The notes under the pieces are model-generated. The model searched no databases. It saw only the letters and a program-made list of their open reading frames with translations, and was not told the origin of the DNA. This document shows positions 1 through 8,876 of a stretch of 64,000 nucleotides of DNA, one piece after another. The position numbers were made by a program, and so were the translations under genes. Numbering within the stretch: the first letter of the stretch is position 1; the number at the start of each line of letters is the position of its first letter. Source of the stretch: UBA6522 sp963664945 (lineage in GTDB: Bacteria; Pseudomonadota; Gammaproteobacteria; Steroidobacterales; Rariloculaceae); contig OY761822.1 in the NCBI GenBank assembly GCA_963664945.1, positions 1,736,001 to 1,800,000 of the forward strand. The letters are read 5' to 3'.

Positions 1-18
1 CGAGGATCGGGAATACTG

Positions 19-741
19 ATGTCCACAGAGCACGCCATGCTTGAAGAGGAAGACATCGTCCTGTCGGAACTGGACGACGGCGAACTCGTCGAGCAGATGC
101 ACGAAGACCTCTACGACGGCCTGAGGGAGGAGATCGTCGAGGGAACGTCCATCCTGCTCGCGCGCGACTGGTCCGCGGAAAAGGTGCTCAACGAGGCGCT
201 GGTCGAAGGCATGCGCGTCGTCGGCATCGACTTCCGCGACGGCATCCTGTTCGTGCCCGAAGTGCTGCTTGCGGCCAACGCGATGAAGGGCGGCATGGAA
301 ATCCTGCGCCCGCTGCTCTCCGAGACCGGCGTGAAGCCCATCGGCAGGATGGTGATCGGCACGGTGAAGGGCGATATCCACGATATCGGCAAGAACCTGG
401 TCGGGATGATGCTCGAAGGCGCCGGCTTCGAGGTCTTCGACATCGGCATCAACAACTCGGTCGAGGACTATTTCGAAGCCATGGAAAAACACCAGCCCGA
501 CATCCTCGGCATGTCCGCCCTGCTCACCACCACCATGCCCTACATGAAGGTGGTCGTCGACGAGATGGTCAAACAGGGCATTCGCGACGACTACATCGTG
601 CTGGTGGGCGGCGCGCCGCTGAACGAGGAGTTCGGCCGCGCCGTGGGCGCGGACGGCTATTGCCGCGATGCGGCGCAGGCCGCGGACGTGGCGCCGGCCA
701 TGGTGCGGGCGCGGCGCCTGGGGAAGATCGTCAATGGCTGA
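19..741 (+). CDS. Corrinoid (B12-binding) methyltransferase protein
   Basis: 240-residue methyl carrier of the MtbC/MttC/methionine-synthase B12-module type. The N-terminal half is the four-helix cap. The C-terminal half is the Rossmann B12 domain, with the base-off ligand motif GDIHDIG at about residues 118-124, where His is the lower cobalt ligand. It should accept a methyl group from a substrate-specific methyltransferase and pass it to the THF methyltransferase encoded at 3222. No MttB-type substrate methyltransferase lies in the window; one may be upstream. This is the first gene of an operon, and its stop overlaps the next start by 8 bp (ATGGCTGA). The family call is firm; the methylated substrate is inferred. 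Confidence 0.93.
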   Translation: MSTEHAMLEEEDIVLSELDDGELVEQMHEDLYDGLREEIVEGTSILLARDWSAEKVLNEALVEGMRVVGIDFRDGILFVPEVLLAANAMKGGMEILRPLLSETGVKPIGRMVIGTVKGDIHDIGKNLVGMMLEGAGFEVFDIGINNSVEDYFEAMEKHQPDILGMSALLTTTMPYMKVVVDEMVKQGIRDDYIVLVGGAPLNEEFGRAVGADGYCRDAAQAADVAPAMVRARRLGKIVNG

Positions 742-1369
742 GCCGATCCTGGTCATCGCCTGCGGCGCCCTGGCGCGCGAGATCGACGCGCTCAGGCGCC
801 GTTGGGGCTGGCGGCACCTGCATCTGAAGTGTATCGACGCGGCACTGCACAACCGCCCGGCGGAGATTCCCGGGCGCCTGCGCCGGATGATAAGAAGGCA
901 CCGCGATGCGTACGACGAAATTTTCGTCGCCTACGCCGACTGCGGCACCGCCGGCGGCATCGACCGCGTGCTTGCCGAGGAAGGCGCCGAACGGCTGGAA
1001 GGCGCCCACTGCTACGAATTCTTCGCAGGCCGCGAGCGCTTCGCCGAGCTTGCCGAGGCGGAACCCGGGACGTTCTACCTGACCGACTTCCTGGCGCGCC
1101 ACTTCGACCGGTTCGTGGTGAAGCCGCTGGGCCTGGACCGGCATCCGGAGCTCCGCGACGCGTATTTCGGCAACTACCGCAAGCTCGTGTACCTCTCCCA
1201 GACACAAGACGCCCGGCTGCTCGAATCCGCCGCGCAGGCCGCCGCACGCCTCGAACTGGACTTCGAGCACGTGCACTGCGGTTACGGCGAACTCGAAACT
1301 GGCCTGGCGGCGCGTTTCGGACACAGGCAGTCGAACCATGGTCAAGAAAGTCCTCGTCTACTGGCGTAA
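734..1369 (+). CDS. DUF1638 family protein
   Basis: 211-residue cytoplasmic protein with a family-typical opening (ILVIACGALAREI) and conserved acidic, Cys and Tyr patches such as the YADCGT segment near residues 70-75. The start at 734 is chosen because homologues begin at this Met; the 22 codons further upstream belong to the corrinoid-protein frame. It overlaps that gene by 8 bp and the next by 32 bp, so translation is probably coupled. DUF1638 proteins recur beside corrinoid methyltransferases but have no established activity. An accessory role in the methyl-transfer chain is inference from position only. Confidence 0.85.
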   Translation: MAEPILVIACGALAREIDALRRRWGWRHLHLKCIDAALHNRPAEIPGRLRRMIRRHRDAYDEIFVAYADCGTAGGIDRVLAEEGAERLEGAHCYEFFAGRERFAELAEAEPGTFYLTDFLARHFDRFVVKPLGLDRHPELRDAYFGNYRKLVYLSQTQDARLLESAAQAAARLELDFEHVHCGYGELETGLAARFGHRQSNHGQESPRLLA

Positions 1370-1658
1370 CATTCCATCGCAGGTGATCGTGCAGCGCGGG
1401 CGGCGGCGCGAAAAGGTCCTGCTGGACGCCCGGTTCCAGGAAGCGATCGACCGCGCCGCCATGCGCGCCGGCAAGGGCGGCAGCTCGGCCTACCTCGCGG
1501 AATGGCGCCGCGAGACGACGGCGATGGACGACGCCGGCGACCTGCGCGAGATCGCACTCGCCGAGGCGGGCCGCTTCGAGGAAGAGTTCACGCAGGAACG
1601 GCTCAGCGCGTTGATCCGCAGCCACGGCGTGGCCCCGGACAGCGACGACGGGTCATAG
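1338..1658 (+). CDS. 'Virulence factor' family small protein
   Basis: 106-residue protein matching the small family named virulence factor: it opens with VLVYWRNIPSQVIV, then has a basic RGRRREK stretch and an acidic C-terminal half. No signal peptide or membrane segment is seen. It starts inside the 3' end of the DUF1638 gene (32-bp overlap) and ends 6 bp before the next gene, so it is certainly part of the operon. The family name comes from old annotation and says nothing about pathogenicity here. The recurring neighbourhood points to one-carbon metabolism. Its biochemical role is unknown. Confidence 0.8.
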   Translation: MVKKVLVYWRNIPSQVIVQRGRRREKVLLDARFQEAIDRAAMRAGKGGSSAYLAEWRRETTAMDDAGDLREIALAEAGRFEEEFTQERLSALIRSHGVAPDSDDGS

Positions 1659-1664
1659 CGGCCG

Positions 1665-2165
1665 ATGAGCGCCGGATCGGCCACGGAGCGGATTGAGACG
1701 TACCGGATGCGTCGATGGTCGGTGCGCAACGCACGCGTTCTCAAGCTGCTCTACTGCGCCATCGAGCGGGTACTGGTCTGGTGCCATCCGCTGTTGCGGC
1801 GCATCGGTTACGCGCGGCTGGACAAGCCGTTCATGAAGGTGGAATCGCTCACCAAGGGCTTCCTGCTGGATTCGCAGAACTGCGGGCAGTGCATCGTCGG
1901 CTTCACGGGGCTGTCCTGCCCGATGAACTGCCCGAAAGAGATGCGCAATGGCCCCTGCGGCGGCGTCCTCGCCGACGGGCACTGCGAGGTGAAGCCGGAG
2001 ATGCCGTGCGTCTGGGTGCTCGCGTGGGAAGGCAACCAGCGATTGCGCGAAGAGGAATTTCCGCTGCAGGTCGTGCAGCCGCCCGTCGACCACCGGTTGA
2101 TCGGCCGGTCGGCATGGCTGCGCGAGGTGCGCATCAGGGTCGAGAGCGGCAGTCATGCAGTTTGA
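1665..2165 (+). CDS. MetV-like cysteine-rich methylene-THF reductase C-terminal protein
   Basis: 166 residues of the methylene-THF-reductase C-terminal (MetV-like) family. A Cys cluster occupies the middle: NCGQC, then LSCPMNCPKE, then GPCGG and further Cys. In acetogens MetV is a zinc-containing partner subunit that forms a complex with MetF. Here it is encoded immediately upstream of a MetF with an 11-bp overlap, which supports a MetFV-type complex acting on 5,10-methylene-THF. The ATG at 1665 follows the previous stop by 6 bp. Metal type and electron donor cannot be read from the sequence. Confidence 0.85.
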   Translation: MSAGSATERIETYRMRRWSVRNARVLKLLYCAIERVLVWCHPLLRRIGYARLDKPFMKVESLTKGFLLDSQNCGQCIVGFTGLSCPMNCPKEMRNGPCGGVLADGHCEVKPEMPCVWVLAWEGNQRLREEEFPLQVVQPPVDHRLIGRSAWLREVRIRVESGSHAV

Positions 2166-3225
2166 AGACGAACCGCTGGTACCCGGCGATCCGCTGCCGA
2201 TCCGGCCCGGCCACTCCTCGTTCGGCCGGTTCGAGCGCGTGCTGCGGGCCGGCGGATTCGCGGTGACCGCCGAGCTCGCCCCGCCCGATTCGGCCAACCC
2301 GGCCGAAGTCTACGAGCGGGCCGATCTGTTCGACGGCTACGTGGATGCGATCAATGCCACGGACGGTTCGGGGGCGAACTGTCACATGTCCAGCGTCGGC
2401 ATGTGCTCGCTGCTGACGCGGCGCGGTTACGCCATGGTCATGCAGGTCTCGGCCCGGGACCGCAACCGGATCGCCATCCAGGGCGACGTGCTGGGCGCCG
2501 CGGCCATGGGCGTGGCCAGCATTCTCTGCCTCACCGGCGACGGCGTCGATGTCGGCGATCACCCGCAGGCCAAGCCCGTGTTCGACCTCGACAGCCTGTC
2601 CATGCTGAGCATGGTTCGCGGCATGCGCGACGAGGCCAGGTTCCTGAGCGGGCGCAAGCTGACGGAACCGCCGAGGGTTTTTCTGGGCGCCGCCGCGAAC
2701 CCGTTCGCTCCGCCGCTGGACTACCGCCCGCACCGGCTCGCCAAGAAGGTCGAGGCCGGCGCGCAGTTCGTGCAGACCCAGTACTGTTTCGACGTCGATG
2801 CGTTCAAGCGCTACATGGCGGCGGTGCGTGACGCCGGGACCCACGAGAAGGTCTTCATCCTGCCCGGAGTCGGACCGCTCGCCTCGGCCCGTTCGGCCGA
2901 ATGGATTCGCAGCAACGTGCCGGGCATTCACATTCCCGATGCGATCGTCCGGCGCCTTGCGGGCGCGGCGAACCAGCAGCGGGAGGGGGTGAATGTCTGC
3001 GTCGACATGATCCGGCGGATCAGGGAAATCGAGGGCGTGCACGGCATTCACATAATGGCGTACCGCCAGGAACACCGGGTCGCGGAAATCGTCGAGCGCT
3101 CCGGCGTGCTGGGGGGCCGCGCGCCGTGGCGGCCCTCGATCGACTGGAAGAACATCGCGTCGGCGCACGGCAATCCCGCCGTCCCCGGCGCGCCGGCCGC
3201 GCAGGCGGCGGAGGCAGTCTCATGA
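2155..3225 (+). CDS. metF: Methylenetetrahydrofolate reductase
   Basis: 356-residue TIM-barrel flavoprotein of the MetF family interconverting 5,10-methylene-THF and 5-methyl-THF. The early FAVTAELAPPDSANP segment carries the expected catalytic acidic residue, followed by the SARDRNRIA and CLTGDGVDVGDHP flavin-contact regions and FVQTQYCFD near the barrel end. It overlaps the MetV-like gene by 11 bp and the next gene by 4 bp (ATGA). In this context it probably runs in the oxidative direction, feeding substrate methyl groups into the folate pool for oxidation or biosynthesis. The direction is inference. Confidence 0.93.
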   Translation: MQFEDEPLVPGDPLPIRPGHSSFGRFERVLRAGGFAVTAELAPPDSANPAEVYERADLFDGYVDAINATDGSGANCHMSSVGMCSLLTRRGYAMVMQVSARDRNRIAIQGDVLGAAAMGVASILCLTGDGVDVGDHPQAKPVFDLDSLSMLSMVRGMRDEARFLSGRKLTEPPRVFLGAAANPFAPPLDYRPHRLAKKVEAGAQFVQTQYCFDVDAFKRYMAAVRDAGTHEKVFILPGVGPLASARSAEWIRSNVPGIHIPDAIVRRLAGAANQQREGVNVCVDMIRRIREIEGVHGIHIMAYRQEHRVAEIVERSGVLGGRAPWRPSIDWKNIASAHGNPAVPGAPAAQAAEAVS

Positions 3226-4124
3226 CGCAAACCGTAGTGACCTCGCCCACCCGGGAAGTGCGGATCGGTTTCGACCGGCCGTTCGTCATCATCGGCGAGC
3301 GCATCAATCCCACCGGGCGCAAGATCCTCGCCGAGGAGATGGCGCGGGGCGACTACAGCCGGGTCGAGGCCGACGCGATCGCGCAGGTCGAGGCCGGCGC
3401 GCACATGCTCGACGTCAATGCCGGCGTGCCGCTGGCCGACGAGCCGAAAATGCTGGCGGACATCGTAAAGCTCGTGCAGTCCATCGCCGACGTGCCTTTG
3501 TCCATCGATTCGTCCATCGTCGCGGCGCTGGAATCCGGCCTGTCCGTGTACGAGGGCAAGGCGCTGGTCAACTCGGTGACCGGCGAGGAAGAGCGCCTGG
3601 AGACGGTGCTGCCGCTGGTGAAGCGCCACGGCGCGGCCGTGGTCGCCATTTCCAATGACGAAACCGGCATCTCCGAGGACCCGGACGTGCGGTACGCGGT
3701 GGCGAAGAAGATCGTCGAGCGCGCCGCCGACCACGGGATCCCCCGGGAGGACGTGGTGGTCGACCCATTGGTGATGCCCATCGGCGCGATCAACTCGGCG
3801 GGCAGGCAGGTCATGCACATCGTCCGGCGGCTGCGCGAAGAGCTGAAGGTCAACACGACCTGCGGCGCATCCAACGTCAGCTTCGGATTGCCTAACCGCA
3901 ACGGCATCAATTCCGCCTTTCTGACCATGGCCATCGGCGCGGGCATGACCTCCGCGATCACGAACCCGCTGCACGCCGATGTGCTCCAGGCCGTGCTCGG
4001 GGCCGATGTGATGATGGGCCACGATCCGGACTGCGCCAAGTGGATCCGCAAGTACCGCCAGCCGTCGGCCGGCGCCGCGCGGCAGGGGCGCGCGAGCAGA
4101 CGACGACGCCGGGGCACGGCGTGA
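3222..4124 (+). CDS. Methyltetrahydrofolate:corrinoid methyltransferase
   Basis: 300-residue pterin-binding (DHPS-like TIM barrel) methyltransferase transferring methyl between the corrinoid protein and THF, like MtgA or AcsE. Visible hallmarks are IIGERINPTGRK at the N-terminus, GAHMLDVNAG near residue 65, PLSIDSS, and CGASNVSFGLPNR, the pterin pocket. The ATG at 3222 overlaps the metF stop by 4 bp. The protein then has a short basic tail. With the proteins from 19, 1665 and 2155 it makes a complete corrinoid-to-folate methyl route; only the substrate-side methyltransferase is missing from view. Confidence 0.92.
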   Translation: MTQTVVTSPTREVRIGFDRPFVIIGERINPTGRKILAEEMARGDYSRVEADAIAQVEAGAHMLDVNAGVPLADEPKMLADIVKLVQSIADVPLSIDSSIVAALESGLSVYEGKALVNSVTGEEERLETVLPLVKRHGAAVVAISNDETGISEDPDVRYAVAKKIVERAADHGIPREDVVVDPLVMPIGAINSAGRQVMHIVRRLREELKVNTTCGASNVSFGLPNRNGINSAFLTMAIGAGMTSAITNPLHADVLQAVLGADVMMGHDPDCAKWIRKYRQPSAGAARQGRASRRRRRGTA

Positions 4125-4163
4125 GCGTGCCTGCGCTCCGCATTCGCGGCGCAACCTTACCGG

Positions 4164-4186
4164 CCTCCCGCATCCGAAACGGGAGG
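4164..4186 (+). terminator. Hairpin between operon segments
   Basis: A perfect 7-bp stem (CCTCCCG / CGGGAGG) with a 9-nt loop lies in the 157-bp gap before the ASKHA gene. There is no T-run after it, so it is more likely an attenuating or mRNA-processing hairpin than a strong intrinsic terminator. Confidence 0.25.
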
Positions 4187-4281
4187 GATTCGATGCTTCC
4201 CGCCCGCGGCGGTTACGCTCGGCCGCAATTGGGGCGAACCGGGCATACGGGGGTGCCCCAGGGGCGGGGCGGGAAGTTGGT

Positions 4282-6288
4282 GTGAATGATCGGGACGCCA
4301 GAATCGTGTTCACGCCCTCCGGGCGCCGCGGCACGTTTCCGCGCGGCACGCGGCTGCTGGATGCCGCCCGCGACATCGGCGTGGACGTGGACTCGGTGTG
4401 CGGCGGCCGCGGGCTGTGCGGGCGCTGCCGGGTCGTGTGCATGGACGGCGACTTCGCCAAGCACGCCATCCGTTCCCGCCCGTCGCATCTGTCGCCGGTC
4501 AACGAGATCGAAGAGCGTTACAACGAACGCCGCCAGGCACTCGCGCACAACCATCGCCTGAGCTGCCAGGCGGTGATCGGGGGCGATCTCGTCATCGACG
4601 TGCCGCCGGAGAGCCAGATGCACCGCCAGGTCGTGCGCAAGGATGCCGAGTACCGCGACATCCACTTGGAACCGGCCACCAGGCTCTACCATGTGGAAGT
4701 GCAGCCCGCCGGCCTGCTCGAATCGACCGGTGACCTGCAGCGGCTCCGCGACGCGCTGGCCCGGGAATGGAAGCTGGATGACCTGGCCTGCGACCCCGTC
4801 ATCCTGCCGGGCCTGCAGGCAGCGCTGCGCGACGGGGAGTGGCGGGTCACCGCGGCGGTGCACCGGCATTCGACCATCGTCGCCGTCTGGCCCGGCTTCA
4901 AGGCCGCGGCCCACGGAGTCGCGCTGGATATCGGTTCGACGACTATCGCTGCCCACCTGGTGAACCTGACGGCCGGCAACGTGATCGCCACCGACGGCAT
5001 CATGAACCCGCAGATCCGCTTCGGCGAGGACCTGATGAGCCGGGTGTCCTACGTGATGATGCACCCGGAAGGCGCCGGCGAACTGACGAACGCCGTGCGC
5101 ACGGGCGTCAACGACCTCATCGGTCAGGTTTGCGGGCGGGGCGGCATCGACGCGGCAGACGTTGTCGAACTGACGGTGGTCGGCAATCCGATCATGCACC
5201 ACCTGTTCCTGGGCCTGGATCCGCGCGAACTCGGCGGCGCGCCCTTCGCTCTGGCCGTCGATACCGCGCTCGATCTGAAAGCGCGCGACATCGGCATCGG
5301 TATCAACCCGGGCGCCAATGTCTACGTGCTGCCGTGCATCGCCGGGCACGTGGGCGCCGACGCGGCCGGCATGGTGCTGGCCGAGGAGCCGCACCTGCTG
5401 GACGATGTCTCGCTGATCGTGGACGTGGGCACCAACGCGGAGATCGTGCTCGGCAGCCGCGACCGCTTGCTGGCCTGCTCCAGCCCGACGGGTCCCGCGT
5501 TCGAGGGCGCGCAGATTTCCGGCGGCCAGCGCGCCACGCCCGGCGCCATCGAGCGGGTGCGTATCGATCCGGGAAGCCTCGAGCCGCGCTTCAGCGTCAT
5601 CGGTTCGGAACTGTGGTCCGACGAACCGGGATTCGGCGAGGCGACGCAGGCGTTCGGCGTCACGGGCATCTGCGGCTCCGGCATCATAGAGGTCATCGCC
5701 CAGATGTACCTGGCCGGAATCATCAACGAGGACGGCGTCGTCGACGGCTCGCTGGCCGCCCGGAGCGAGCGCATCGTCGCCGACGGGCGCACGTTCTCGT
5801 ATCTGCTGCACGACGGCCCGCAGCGAATCCTCGTCACGCAGACCGACGTGCGCCAGGTGCAACTCGCCAAGGCGGCGCTGTACGCCGGTATCCGGTTGCT
5901 CCAGGACCGGGCCGGCATGGACGGGATCGACCGGATCCGGCTTGCCGGGGCGTTCGGTTCCCACATCGATCCGAAATTCGCCATGGTCCTGGGGCTGATT
6001 CCGGACTGCGATCTCAACCGGGTCGAGTCGGCCGGCAACGCGGCGGGCATGGGGGCGCTGATCGCGCTATTGAACGTCCCTGCCCGCGGGGAGATCGAGG
6101 CCGCGGTCCGCAGGATCGAGAAGATCGAGACGGCGGTCGAGCCGAAGTTCCAGGAATACTTCGTGGACGCCATGGCGATCCCGAACAAGCGGGACGCCTT
6201 TCCAAGGCTGTTTTCGGTAGTTGACAAGCCCGCCGCGGGGCCGGATGCCGCCGGCGCCGGCCGGCGCCGACGCAGGAGGGCGACGTGA
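4282..6288 (+). CDS. ASKHA-domain ferredoxin-like corrinoid activation protein
   Basis: 668-residue reductive activator of corrinoid enzymes (RamA/RACE-like in function, ASKHA type). The N-terminal [2Fe-2S] ferredoxin module has Cys at about residues 40, 46 and 49 (CGGRGLCGRC) and a fourth Cys near 95. The ASKHA ATPase fold follows, with GVALDIGSTTIAAHLV, LIVDVGTNAEIVLG and IRLAGAFGSHID. It rescues the inactive Co(II) corrinoid by ATP-driven one-electron reduction. GTG at 4282 is the only start that preserves the whole ferredoxin domain. It overlaps the next gene by about 1 bp. The presence of this protein supports true cobalt chemistry in the operon. Confidence 0.92.
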   Translation: MNDRDARIVFTPSGRRGTFPRGTRLLDAARDIGVDVDSVCGGRGLCGRCRVVCMDGDFAKHAIRSRPSHLSPVNEIEERYNERRQALAHNHRLSCQAVIGGDLVIDVPPESQMHRQVVRKDAEYRDIHLEPATRLYHVEVQPAGLLESTGDLQRLRDALAREWKLDDLACDPVILPGLQAALRDGEWRVTAAVHRHSTIVAVWPGFKAAAHGVALDIGSTTIAAHLVNLTAGNVIATDGIMNPQIRFGEDLMSRVSYVMMHPEGAGELTNAVRTGVNDLIGQVCGRGGIDAADVVELTVVGNPIMHHLFLGLDPRELGGAPFALAVDTALDLKARDIGIGINPGANVYVLPCIAGHVGADAAGMVLAEEPHLLDDVSLIVDVGTNAEIVLGSRDRLLACSSPTGPAFEGAQISGGQRATPGAIERVRIDPGSLEPRFSVIGSELWSDEPGFGEATQAFGVTGICGSGIIEVIAQMYLAGIINEDGVVDGSLAARSERIVADGRTFSYLLHDGPQRILVTQTDVRQVQLAKAALYAGIRLLQDRAGMDGIDRIRLAGAFGSHIDPKFAMVLGLIPDCDLNRVESAGNAAGMGALIALLNVPARGEIEAAVRRIEKIETAVEPKFQEYFVDAMAIPNKRDAFPRLFSVVDKPAAGPDAAGAGRRRRRRAT

Positions 6289-8849
6289 TGAAGGCGCGGG
6301 CGAAGGCGGTCGTCATCGGCGGGGGCGTGGTCGGGGTCAGCGCCCTGTATCACCTGGCCAGGAAAGGCTGGGGCGAGGAGGTCGTGCTGATCGAGAAGGG
6401 CGAGCTGACCTCCGGCTCCACCTGGCATGCCGCGGGACTGCTGCCGCTGTTCAACATGAGCTACTCGGTGGGTCAGGTGCACAAGTACTCGGTCAACCTC
6501 TACCCGCAACTCGAGCAGGAGACCGGGCGACGGGTGGGGTTCAGCCGGGTCGGCAACCTGCGCCTGGCCATGAACCGCGACCGCATGGACGAGTACCACC
6601 AGTACGCGGCGACGGCGAAGACCATCGGGGTCGATGTCCGCTTCCTGACGCCGGCCGAAATCAAGGCGCTCTGGCCGTTGTGCGCCACGGACGGGCTCGT
6701 GGGCGGCATTTTCCATCCCGAGGACGGCTACATCCAGCCCGCCGACCTGACCCAGGCGCTGGCCGCGGGCGCCCGCGCACGCGGTGCCGCGATCTACCGC
6801 CAGACCGCGGTCCTGGATATTGCCCAGGCGACCTCCGGCGGCTGGGTGGTACATACGGACAAGGGCGACATCACCTGCGATCACGTGGTGTCCGCGACCG
6901 GCAATTACGCCCGCCAGACCGGCGAGATGGTGGGACTGGACCTCCCGGTGATGCCGGTGGAGCACCAGTACATCGTCACCGAACCGCATCCCGACCTGCA
7001 GGCCCGCAAGCGCGACGGCCTGCCCGAACTTGGCGTGCTGCGCGAATCGGACAGCTCGTGGTACCTGCGCGAGGAAAACAGCGGATTCATCCTGGGGCCC
7101 TACGAAAAGGACGCGCCCTGCTGCTACGTCGATGGACCGGATCCGGCGGCGGAGTACGAACTCTTCCAGGAAGACATCGACCGCCTCATGCCGCACATCG
7201 AAGCGGCGATCGCGAGGGTGCCGGCGTTCGCCGAAGTCGGGATCAAGGAAGTCTTCAACGGCGCCATCGCCTATACGCCGGACGGCAACCCGATCATCGG
7301 TCCGGCGTGGGGCATCGACAATTTCTGGCTGTCCGAGGGGCACAGCTTCGGCATCACCGCAGCCGGCGGCGCCGGCTGGCAACTGGCCGAGTGGATCGTC
7401 GAGGGCGAGCCGACCATCGACATGCTGGGCGTGGAGCCGCGCCGTTTCGGTGAATACGCCACGAAGGACTATCTGGTCGAGAAGACAGAGGAAGCGTACG
7501 CCCACGTATTCGTCATCCACTACCCGGACGAGGAGCGACCGGCCGCACGTCCGTTGCGCACGGCGCCCTGCTACGGGCGCATGAAGGCGCGCGGCGCCGT
7601 GTTCGGACAGAAGTTCGGCTGGGAACGGCCCAACTTCTTCGCCACCGACGGGATGCCACAGGAGGACGACTGGTCGTTCCGCCGCTCGCGCTGGTTCGAG
7701 GCGGTGCGCAGGGAGGTCGAAAACGTCACCCGTAACGTCGGCCTGCTGGACATGACCGCGTTCGCCAAGTGTCGCGTGTCGGGACCGGGCGCGGAGGATT
7801 TCCTGAACCGGTTCGTGGCCAACAGCGTGCCGAAGCAGGTCGGGCGCCTGTGCCTGGCGCACGCGCTCAACCGCAACGGCGGCGTGCACTCTGAATTTAC
7901 GATCCTGCGGGAACCGGGCGACTCATGCGGCGGCGGCTCTTTCGGCGGCGGCTCTTTCGGCGGCGGCTCTTTCGGTGGTGGCTCTTTCGCCAGCAGCCCA
8001 TCCTGCGCCGGCGCTGTCGGCGGCGATTCCTTCTACCTGGTCTCCGCCGGCGCCTTCCAGAGGCTGGACCACGACTACCTGCGCAAGCACATGCCGCGGG
8101 ACCGGTCCGTGCAGTTCACCCCGCTGACCGGCGCGGTCGGCGTGCTGGTGCTGGCCGGCCCGAAGGCCAGGGAGTTGCTGTCGCGGGTGACACGCGCCGA
8201 CCTGTCGAATGGGGCGTTCCCCTGGCTGAGCGCCCGCAACATCGTGGTCGGCTCGGCGCCAGTCAACGCCATGCGGGTGAACTTCGTCGGCGAACTCGGT
8301 TGGGAGCTGCACCACCCGATGGAATACCAGAACCGCATTTTCGACGCGCTGTTCGAAGCCGGCGAGGATCTGGGTCTTGCGCCGTTCGGCATCCGCGCCA
8401 TGGACTCCATGCGCATGGAGAAATCCTACCGGCTGGTGGGCACGGAACTGTCCATCGAGTACTCGGCCTGGGAGTCGGCCATGGACCGCTTTGTGAAGCT
8501 GAACAAGGGCGAGTTCCTGGGCCGCGATGCCCTGCTGGCGTCAAGGGAAGCGGGATTGAAGAACCTGCTGGTGACGCTCGAGGTCCACGACGTTGAGGAT
8601 GCGGACGCAATCGGCAACAACGCGCTGCTGGTGGACGGCGAAACCGTGGGCCGCGCCACCAGTGGCAACTACGGTTTCCGTACGGGCAAGTCCCTGGCGC
8701 TGGGGATGCTGCCGCCCGATCTTGCAGCGCCGGGGACCGAGGTGGGGATCGAGATTCTCGACAAGACCTTCCCCGCGACCGTGATCCCCGACAGCCCGTT
8801 CGACCCGGCCAACGAACGGCTGCGCGATGCCGATGGGGCGAATGGATAG
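6288..8849 (+). CDS. FAD-dependent/GcvT demethylating dehydrogenase (dimethylglycine or sarcosine dehydrogenase-like)
   Basis: 853 residues. The N-terminal DAO-type FAD domain has dinucleotide motif AVVIGGGVVGVSALYHLA and SGSTWHAAGLL, whose His is the usual covalent-FAD position in DMGDH/SARDH. It is followed by an FAO/GcvT C-terminal half (about residue 440 on) that binds THF. Such enzymes oxidatively demethylate dimethylglycine or sarcosine and hand the carbon to THF. ATG 6288 sits behind GGAGG; GTG 6285 is an alternative. Odd: the GcvT half is interrupted at about residues 548-575 by four GGGSF repeats plus a Ser/Cys/Gly linker. The precise substrate is not certain. Confidence 0.9.
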   Translation: MKARAKAVVIGGGVVGVSALYHLARKGWGEEVVLIEKGELTSGSTWHAAGLLPLFNMSYSVGQVHKYSVNLYPQLEQETGRRVGFSRVGNLRLAMNRDRMDEYHQYAATAKTIGVDVRFLTPAEIKALWPLCATDGLVGGIFHPEDGYIQPADLTQALAAGARARGAAIYRQTAVLDIAQATSGGWVVHTDKGDITCDHVVSATGNYARQTGEMVGLDLPVMPVEHQYIVTEPHPDLQARKRDGLPELGVLRESDSSWYLREENSGFILGPYEKDAPCCYVDGPDPAAEYELFQEDIDRLMPHIEAAIARVPAFAEVGIKEVFNGAIAYTPDGNPIIGPAWGIDNFWLSEGHSFGITAAGGAGWQLAEWIVEGEPTIDMLGVEPRRFGEYATKDYLVEKTEEAYAHVFVIHYPDEERPAARPLRTAPCYGRMKARGAVFGQKFGWERPNFFATDGMPQEDDWSFRRSRWFEAVRREVENVTRNVGLLDMTAFAKCRVSGPGAEDFLNRFVANSVPKQVGRLCLAHALNRNGGVHSEFTILREPGDSCGGGSFGGGSFGGGSFGGGSFASSPSCAGAVGGDSFYLVSAGAFQRLDHDYLRKHMPRDRSVQFTPLTGAVGVLVLAGPKARELLSRVTRADLSNGAFPWLSARNIVVGSAPVNAMRVNFVGELGWELHHPMEYQNRIFDALFEAGEDLGLAPFGIRAMDSMRMEKSYRLVGTELSIEYSAWESAMDRFVKLNKGEFLGRDALLASREAGLKNLLVTLEVHDVEDADAIGNNALLVDGETVGRATSGNYGFRTGKSLALGMLPPDLAAPGTEVGIEILDKTFPATVIPDSPFDPANERLRDADGANG
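7929..7988 (+). repeat. Four in-frame 15-bp repeats coding GGGSF
   Basis: Unit ggcggcggctctttc occurs four times; the last copy differs at two positions. It lies inside the GcvT half of the dehydrogenase gene, keeps the reading frame and adds a flexible Gly-Ser loop not expected in the family. Confidence 0.95.
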
Positions 8850-8876
8850 TTGCGGGCCGCGCGGACCCCGCGACGG

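Noticed and set aside
5322..7889. 855-residue minus-strand open frame
   Set aside because: Antisense of the ASKHA and dehydrogenase genes; His/Arg/Ala-rich composition typical of GC-rich shadow frames.
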